DNA from: Symsagittifera roscoffensis
Taxonomy: Eukaryota; Xenacoelomorpha; Acoela; Convolutidae
Reading direction: 5' to 3'
DNA length: 64,000 nucleotides
Assembly: GCF_963678635.1 (NCBI RefSeq)
Contig: NC_087070.1
Location: 8,030,539-8,094,538 of the forward strand
Shown here: positions 57,317 through 64,000 of the stretch, piece after piece
How positions within the stretch are numbered: position 1 is the first letter of the stretch
Layout: every line of letters begins with the position of its first letter
The notes under the pieces: model-generated
Seen by the model: the letters and a program-made list of their open reading frames with translations, nothing else
Told to the model about the DNA's origin: nothing
Databases searched by the model: none
Program-made: the position numbers and the translations under genes

Positions 57317-58363
57317 CAAAAAAAATACACAGTATGGAATTGGTTTAAAAGTTGATGTGCCAAGTAAATCAACTTCGTAGTGATGATTCTGGCGATCTAA
57401 GTAGAGTGGAAAATGTTGTATATTATTTATCTGTGATTGATCAATGTCAGTTTTTACTGCATATTTGCATTCTAGTCGGGGTGATGTTTCATCATTTGCG
57501 AGATACAGTTTAATATTTTGTGGTATTTCAACTGTAGTTTTTCGTGTGAGTAATTCAGGTGGCGTATTTCAACTTAATGTATCTGGTAACGCAAGGTTTT
57601 TTTCTGCTGTCCAAACTATATGTAGGTTTGGAAATTTCATTAGAATTAGTTGAAATCTATAAACTCTATGATTGGGATTTGATTTTTGTGTAAAGAGAAA
57701 TAAAATTGGTTTGTGATCTGTGAATAGAACTGTTGGGTGTTTTGATCCAAGTATCAGAAATTCAATTTCTGTAAGTGTATAAATTATAGCTGTACATTCT
57801 CTCATTAGAGTTGAGAGTCGTAGCTCTGCTTGTGTGAATAATCGTGAATTTGCTGATATAAGGTTCATTTTATTTGTTCCACTATGTGGTTGTAGCAATG
57901 CTGCGCCGATGCCAAAATTTGAAGCATCGCACATTGCACAGAATGGTTGATTTGGATCTAGAATTGTGTTTGAAATTTGTTCAGTTGAAAGTTTTTTAAT
58001 TTCTTCAAATCGTGTCCGTGTTTGATGTTCACTGGTCCATTCAAAATTATTTTGTTGTCTGAGGATATTATAGAAGGGTTTTAAGTATAATTGCATTTTG
58101 TAAACATATTTACTTAAGAAAGTTAACATTCCAAGGAATTCTTGGATTTTCTTTTTATTTATAGGTGGCTGAAGTTTTTGAATAGCATCAATGCGTGATT
58201 TTAATGGAGTGATAGTTTCTCGTTCTATATTATGTCCTAAAAATTTAACGCGTGTTAGAAAGAAGTGTGATTTATCTGGAGCTGCCTTCAGATTTTCGTT
58301 CTGAAGTTTTTTATGATACTGTTCTAAAACTGTAAACATTTCTTCTTTAGTTTGTGATTGCAT
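57317..58363 (-). pseudogene. RT C-terminus, RNase H and connection to integrase (copy 2)
   Basis: Open from 58363 to 57569 (264 codons), then past a stop to about 57320 in further frame. RT ends with VKFLGHNI and FLGMLTFLSKYV. RNase H has the catalytic-type FCAMCDASNFGIGAALLQ (about 57945), a Glu-containing LMRECTAII (about 57800) and FTDHKPILFLF (about 57725), ending WTAEKNLALPDTLS. This is the Ty3/Gypsy arrangement. Only a terminal frame break separates it from integrase. Confidence 0.9.
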
Positions 58364-59397
58364 AAAAACATCATCTAAATATGTGATTGCATCTTTCTTG
58401 AGTATTAGTGGTCAAAAAATTTTACTCATAAAGTCTGAAAAAGCTGCTGGTCCTATGGATATTCCATTGAATAAGCGATTGAATTCATATTGTTGATTTC
58501 CAATAACAAATTGTGTTAAACGTCGTGATGGTTCATCTAGTGGAATTTGATTATAAGCACTATTCATATCTGCGGTTGTGAAACATGACCATTTATCTTT
58601 GTTAAGATAACTTGTATGGGTTCAATAGGCCAATTGCATTTTGATTCGTCAAATAGTGAATTGAGGTATCTAGCATCTAAAACTATTTTTAGTGATTCAC
58701 CTTTTGCTAGAATGATAACAGGGTTGATAAAGGTTTCACCTTTTGGTTGTTCTTCCTTATTTACTGGTAAGATAATTTCGTATTGTTCTAAAATGTCAAG
58801 TAATCTGTTTACCTTGTCATGTAAGTGAATTGGTACTTTACTGGCTCTTTGTTTTTTGAAAACTGCGTCGGGTTTTAACGGGAGGTGTAGTGATGAACTA
58901 ATTTTTCCAACGTCAAATTCTGATGTTGCTTAGACTGTTGAATATTTTAACAGTTGTTTTGCTAATTTATCAAATTCAATTTGAGTAATTTGTGAATGTT
59001 CAAAATTAAACATTGTTAAAAGTTTTTGTTGTTCTTTTGTGCAATTTGTTATATTGAATGTTGGTTTAAAATATGGTGTTTTTTTGAAGTAATCTGTGTT
59101 TCTTTTTTCATTACTTGTTATATTATTTATGGATAATTCTTCGTCAAGAATTGTTGATTGGCAAATATCTAATAATTGGAGTATATTATTAACGCGGTAG
59201 GCTACTTCATTTATAGGTGAAACTGTAGCATTCGTTTCACAATATCCTAAAAGTCCTAAAAGGAATGTTACTTGATATGGTGTATTATTATAAACGTGTA
59301 ATGAAATGATGTCGGAATTCGTGTTTTTCGAATATTTTATGGATGAGATCGTAATTTTGAAAAATTTGTGGATAGGTTTAAATTCGAAGTCTGACAT
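58364..59397 (-). pseudogene. Pol N-terminal linker and RT fingers/palm (copy 2)
   Basis: 59397-58930 is an open 155-codon linker (starting MSDFEFKPIHKFFKI) between protease and RT, ending at a stop. From about 58920 the RT continues with VIILAKGESLKIVLDARYLN, then after a shift near 58610 TADMNSAYNQIPL, with a palm catalytic Asp. Next come GISIGPAAFSDFMSKIF and YLDDVFMQ (about 58390) with the catalytic pair of Asp. One frameshift and one or two stops; catalytic residues remain. Confidence 0.85.
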
Positions 59398-59544
59398 GAA
59401 AAGTTGTTGTTTATTTTGACTTTTCTTATACTGGTGAACTTGTTTTATTAAAAATTTATATATATTTCCTGATAGTGGTTTCAGGTGTTTCCGTTGTTGA
59501 TTGTAAATGGGATTGTAAAAAAATGGTGGTTGTTTGTTTAATCT

Positions 59545-60740
59545 TTATAAGAATGTTAGGGCTGTATTTTTTGTTTTTGTGTATTTATCTTTGATATGGA
59601 TCTTACTATTTAAGATGTTGATTGTTGGTATATACTTAGATATAAATGGTATGCCAATGATATTGTGTTTAATATCAGTAATATGAAATATTTGTTTAAT
59701 TGGTTTGTTCAAAATCTTGTTTTGTTCCATTGTTCTTGTGGGAAGAAGGAGTAATTGGATTTTTCTATAATTTACTAATGTTGATCCTTGTGCTGTTGCT
59801 AATTTAATAGATGTTTCAAGAGGTGTTAAATTTGGATGCAATGTTTTGATTTTATTCCATGTGGGAATATTAATTATATTTGATTCTGCTCCTGAGTAAA
59901 TTAAAACATCAATTTCAAGATCTGGTGGTTGAAATTCTTTGTTTCTTGGGCTCTCTAAGAGAAATGGAATTATCCGAGTTTTTTCTCTTGGTTGTTCTTT
60001 TTGTATATTTTGATAAATATATTCTGTGTTTGAGCACTGTGTTTCATCTTTTTTATCGGGTTTAATTACCGTGTTAGTTCCGTTTACTTCTTGTGTAGTT
60101 TGTGTATTATTAATGGGTCCAATATAGTAACTGTGGAGGAGTTCCAATTGATTTTCATATATATGTGAAGTGAAAAGTTGTTCATATATGATAGGTTCAT
60201 AGTCGTTTTTGACTGTTATCAAATTTACAGAGGTGGTATTATCTGTATCACTTTCAGTATCTGATGATTCACAATTTATATGATTTAGTTGTAATTCGTT
60301 ACTTCCTGTGCCATCAATACCTGGAGGGTCTGAAGTTGTTTCTTCATTTGTTTGCACTTGATTAATGTGTCTTCGATGTTTTGGTGTGCTACTTCTGTAT
60401 CGATGTTTAGAATCGGGATAACGGTTATTATTCCTATGTGGTGACTGGGAATAATTTCTGTATCGATTTTTGTAAGTTGAGTTTCGATTTTGTGAATTAT
60501 TTTGTGATTTATTTTGATAATTATCATTTGATCTGTGATAATTTGATCTATTATATGAATTATTCCTTGATCGTTTGGTTGGGTAATTCTGATTTCGATT
60601 GTTTGAATAACTTCCATTTCTATTATGTGAATAGTTTCTTTTACTGTTGTATGATGAGTTTCGTGATTGATTATTGGAATAGTGTCTATTCCTTGGGTTT
60701 GATTGGGAACTGGATCCAGAAATAAATTCTGTTGCATTGG
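59545..60740 (-). pseudogene. Asn/Arg/Ser/Tyr-rich nucleocapsid tail joined to a retropepsin-like protease (copy 2)
   Basis: The frame of the 60357-59545 piece is in fact open back to about 60740 without a start codon. The upstream text is rich in Asn, Ser, Arg and Tyr (NSYNRSNYHRSNDNYQ), as expected for an RNA-binding gag tail, and is more natural than the Ile/Thr/His-rich alternative frame. The protease loop reads IDVLIYSGAESNIINIP at about 59912-59862: Tyr occupies the position of the catalytic Asp in the usual D-S-G-A motif, and Asp is absent there. The family's C-terminal IIGIPFISKY segment follows (about 59660). The protease of this copy should be inactive. Confidence 0.75.
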
Positions 60741-61260
60741 AATTCGATCGTCAATAGTTATTTTGGTTATTTTGGCTATTCGATCGGTTATATCTATTTT
60801 GTGAGAAATTTCGTGTATTTCCTCGTTCGGGTGATCTACTTCTTTCCCTTTTTCTACCTTTTTCATGTATCGAAAGAATGAAATATTTGGTTCTTTGTGC
60901 TTTTGAGGTTTATTCTGATTGTCTTGTTGTTTTTGTCTACATTCGGAAATACTGTGTCCGTATCGTCGGCAATAATTACACCATTTTTTGAAAGATGGTT
61001 TGCCTATAAACTTTGGAAGTTTTTCGTAGATATTTAGAATTTCAGTGATTTTTTCAATCAGGTCTGTGTCTGATTCTTGTATGTTATTTATATGTGTAGT
61101 ATTTGTTTCAATCCAATTAACATATTGTAGTTTTAGATTTTCTGTTTCTTCGAGTTTCATTGTGATTTCTGCTTGTTCTAGTTTATCTACTATTTTCGAA
61201 AATCTAAATCTGGTTCTCGAATTGAGGAAGGATGAGATGCTCTCTTTTTTATAGCTATTT
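60741..61260 (-). pseudogene. gag: Gag nucleocapsid region with CCHC zinc knuckle (copy 2)
   Basis: Open from 61160. CNYCRRYGHSISECR (about 60985-60940) is a canonical CX2CX4HX4C knuckle binding zinc and nucleic acid. The preceding text FIGKPSFKKW leads into it. Downstream, near 60740, the natural reading moves to the other frame. Upstream near 61260 it is separated from the capsid-like region by breaks. Confidence 0.8.
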
Positions 61261-62835
61261 TTCTTAATTGAGGTGTTTAGGTCATCATTAAAATTTCTGT
61301 CATTTTTGTGTTTTTGTAGTCATGTGTATTAGTGAATATGCTTTTCGAACTAGTGTTTCGATTCGTACTGCTAATTGTTTAATTGTTTCATTTGGTATTC
61401 TGCGGATTTCTTTGCATAAAATTCTTTGATATTGTTTGTTTCTTACAGAATCAAACATTTTTGAAAATTCTTGTGTGAATCTTTTCCAGTCTGATTTTAT
61501 TTCTATGGTTAATACTGAAAACCTTTATTGAGCTGCGCCATCTAGGGTTGTTTGTATTAACGCTGTGCGTCTATGTATCCAATTTTGATGTAATGGCGTA
61601 TTAATTGGTTCGGGTCCTACATTTAAAATTAAATTTGCTGTTACTGCATTTAGATAATCTTCTACAAAATATTCAGGGTCTGTTCCTGTGAATACCATTA
61701 ATGGTTTATTCGATGTTATTGATGATCCACCCATAAGGCATGGATTCATAGTCATCTGTAGTGATTCTGCGGCATTTGGCATTTGTAAAAAATTTGAAAG
61801 TTGATTTTTTGTGATTTCATGTTGTTGAAGGTAATATGGAAGCGGTATTTCATTTTGCATTTGTGTTGGTTGATAAGAATGCATTAACATTGGGTTTTGT
61901 GGTTGAATAGGTTGAAAAGATTGTGTGTTAAATGGGTTTTGTATATGCATTTGTTGTGAATTTTGTATATCTGTTGGATTTTGTGGGTAAATTTTCATAT
62001 TTTGAGATGGTTGAGATTGTCGCGGTCTCTGTTTGCGATATTTTTTAGTATATGGTGCAAAAATATCTGGTTGATGATAATTGTCGTCATCAGATGATAA
62101 ATAGTTTGTGTTATATGGTGTATGTTGTTTATTTTTATTTTGTTGAAAAAATGGGTAATTTTCACTATAACCCAGTGTAGGTTGTGGATTATCTGGAAAA
62201 TTTAATGAATTGGTCGATGTTTTTGGGAGATTCCAATAATGGGAACATACGTGATTTAAATTTTGTTTATTTTTTCGGGGAGGTTGATTTGTTTTTGGTT
62301 GGTGAGCATAATTATAATTGTGTTCTGCAAAAGTGTTTCTTGAGAACGGTTTTCGTGTTTTTGACGGTATTGTCATTGGTCTATACGTTTGATAGTCCAT
62401 ATGTGAATATTTTGGAGCAACCAAAGGTTTAACGGTTGATTGTAAGGTTACCTGTGTTAGTGATGTATTTGTATTTCTTGGTTTTGTCAGATTGGGGTGT
62501 ATTGGTGAAATATTTTGTTGTGTAGTTGTTGCTGTTGTTTGGACGATTTCTTCGTTTATGAAGTGTGATGGTGTTTGAATATCTTGCTGTGTAAGATTTC
62601 TGGTTCCATTGAGATTTTCATTATGTATGACTGTTGAATTTAAGCTGTTATTTTGTATATCAGGTAAAAATACATTATAATTTAATGGTGTTGCGTCAAT
62701 GGTTAATGGTATTACTTTTACATAATCTCTGTGGAAACATATTGTATTTATTGCTTGACTCGAGATATCTTGTGGAATATTCAGAAATGCTGGATGAGAC
62801 CAGTCAGGGTCCCAAACGTAATCTGATTGTTCTCA
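61261..62835 (-). pseudogene. gag: Gag matrix/capsid-like region (copy 2)
   Basis: The frame of 62424-61525 is open back to about 62835, with Gln/Asn/Pro-rich text containing several PNP/QNP short repeats (QPIQPQNPMLMHSYQPTQMQ). A Gly/Thr-Asp-Pro box (VFTGTDPEYFVEDYLNAV, about 61700) precedes the Retrotrans_gag-like helix region. After the stop at 61525 a second frame (61524-61300) has DWKRFTQEFSKMF and ETIKQLAVRIETLVRKAYSL, the classic gag capsid text. One frameshift separates them. Confidence 0.75.
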
Positions 62836-63493
62836 AAGGACAGTGTCGTCATTGGCATTTTGAGGTCCGAAATTTTTTCTTGCTTGTGAAATTAAATCTA
62901 AATTGTGGGTGAAATAATCTATTATAAACCATGCTAAAATCTTTTGTAAATCATGTTTAGTGTTTTGTGAAACATCTTCCTCAGTAAAATTTTTGCAAAT
63001 TATACGTAGAAATGTTGAAAATACTGTGATTTCATTTCGTACTTTTGTATGTTTGGATGTTTCGGACGGTGATATACTTTGAGCTTCTGTTTTTTCTAAT
63101 ATAGATATATAACTATATATTACTGCAAAAACTTTATTAGTGAATATGGAGTTTGCTCTTTGTGAATTATGATTTTGTATGCTTTTGATATATTCTATGA
63201 ATACTTTTGAAAATTCTAATTCAATATCGTCTGTTTGAATTACATATTTACGATGGGCTGTATTTGTTGTGCTGAATTCTATGGTGTAGATTCCATATTG
63301 TTGTGTTAGATTACAGATGTCTTTCAAATAATGTTCAATAATTTGTCTTTTGATTTTTACAATTGGGAATTCTGCTTTGTATGTACTGATTCCTGGTTCA
63401 AACAAACTTACGATTACTATCATCGAGTGAATCTATAAGAAAGGGAAAAACTGCTTCTTCATCTGGACTTTCGTCACTTTGAGTGTGGCTCAT
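62833..63493 (-). pseudogene. gag: Gag N-terminal region (copy 2)
   Basis: An ATG at 63493 opens a short acidic frame (MSHTQSDESPDEEAVFPF) that shifts at about 63420 into the 196-codon piece 63423-62833 (SLFEPGISTYKAEFPIVKIK and on). A further coding-like frame with FSDSETTSNLSKRGKRRIKK precedes it at about 63660-63510, so the true start may lie further upstream. The last residues of the 62833 piece meet the next gag frame by a shift. No myristoylation-type start is seen. Confidence 0.6.
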
Positions 63494-64000
63494 TTTTTCA
63501 TTTGATGACTGTTAATATGTAACTATCAGTGTGTCTAATTGGTTGGTTCCAATTATATAGGTGTACTGGTTTATGCTTATATTGCTTTTTTATTCTTCTT
63601 TTTCCTCTTTTTGACAAATTTGAAGTTGTTTCTGAGTCGGAAAAATATAATTGATCATGAATGGGACAATTTTTATCTATTGGTCTTTTAATTTGTATAG
63701 TTCGTCTAAACTATTGGCTTCTGATTCAGAAAATGCGTTTCTATTTTTTGAAAATCTTTTTTGTGTGATTTGTCTTTGTTTGTTTATAATTTTTCTTTTT
63801 ATTGTTTGTCGTTTTGTTCAAATGTATCCAACTGTTTGTGTATGTGGAGTGATTACAAGATCGTATTTTTGGTTATCTATTTCACAATTGTGTAAAACGA
63901 TTGTTTGTTTATTTCATAAATTTTTGAATGACATAAGGTTTAGAATGAGGGATGCAAGAAGTTGTTAGCTATTTTTATTTTCCTAGACTGTTAGTCCTTA
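63494..64000 (-). other. 5' gag leader or further gag sequence (copy 2)
   Basis: 63660-63510 reads as charged coding text in one frame. Beyond 63700 no clear coding or primer-binding site is seen. The 5' LTR is not in the window. Confidence 0.4.

Larger units (their letters stand above)
46400..64000 (-). mobile_element. Env-bearing Ty3/Gypsy-type retroelement, copy 2 (best preserved)
   Basis: Minus-strand order: gag, protease, RT, RNase H, integrase, spacer, membrane/Pro-rich ORF, glycoprotein-like env, 3' ORF region, LTR-like end. More than 15 kb lies in the window and the 5' end runs past 64000. Each gene shows several frame breaks or stops, and the protease lacks its catalytic Asp, so this copy is defective. 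Relative to copy 1 it is inverted and retains the env ectodomain. The left boundary (about 46400) is a guess: homology to copy 1 is demonstrable only from 47380. Confidence 0.85.

Overview
This is a eukaryotic, strongly AT-rich window, most likely from an invertebrate animal. The evidence is spliceosomal GT-AG introns in phase-consistent chains, a BEL/Pao retroelement remnant (a metazoan-restricted group), Ty3/Gypsy elements, tRNA-derived SINE heads and many short inverted-repeat (MITE-like) elements. The phylum cannot be fixed from sequence alone. There is a 200-N assembly gap at 8378-8577.

Layout. (1) 1-8377, + strand: 3' part of a decayed env-bearing Ty3/Gypsy-type element (copy 1), running from RT/RNase H through integrase, a Pro-rich ORF, an env remnant and a 3' ORF to a long LTR-like end. 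(2) 8578-17000: gene-poor DNA full of degenerate MITE families. (3) 16997-30736 holds host genes. A four-exon, 488-codon + strand gene of unrecognised function lies at 18470-21835 and carries a 392-bp near-perfect palindrome in its last intron. Minus-strand exons of a multi-pass membrane protein lie at 27250-30736, with two further minus-strand exon candidates at 26121-26250 and 16997-17353. (4) 31133-36524: a Mag-like Ty3/Gypsy element with paired 213-bp LTRs that differ at 17 positions. (5) 36650-38830: a BEL/Pao pol remnant split by a hAT-like MITE with an 8-bp target duplication. (6) 39448-43041: three phase-consistent minus-strand exons of another (or the same) multi-pass membrane protein. 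(7) 43280-46400: repeats. (8) about 46400-64000, minus strand: copy 2 of the env-bearing element, far better preserved.

The most interesting object is the env-bearing family. Copy 2 shows, in order, gag (with a zinc knuckle and an Asn/Arg/Ser/Tyr-rich tail), protease, RT, RNase H, integrase, a small ORF with an N-terminal membrane segment and a Pro/Ser/Thr-rich body, a glycoprotein-like env with Cys pattern and C-terminal region resembling chuvirus (Jingchuvirales) glycoproteins, and a further 3' ORF region of unknown function that is conserved in copy 1. Copy 1 has lost about 2 kb covering the env ectodomain. Both copies are broken by stops and frameshifts. The two copies also share an unusually conserved ~85-bp block in the LTR-like end and open antisense hydrophobic ORFs there.

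All homology calls are from reading motifs; no database search was possible. Element boundaries of the env-bearing family are uncertain because neither copy has its 5' LTR in the window.
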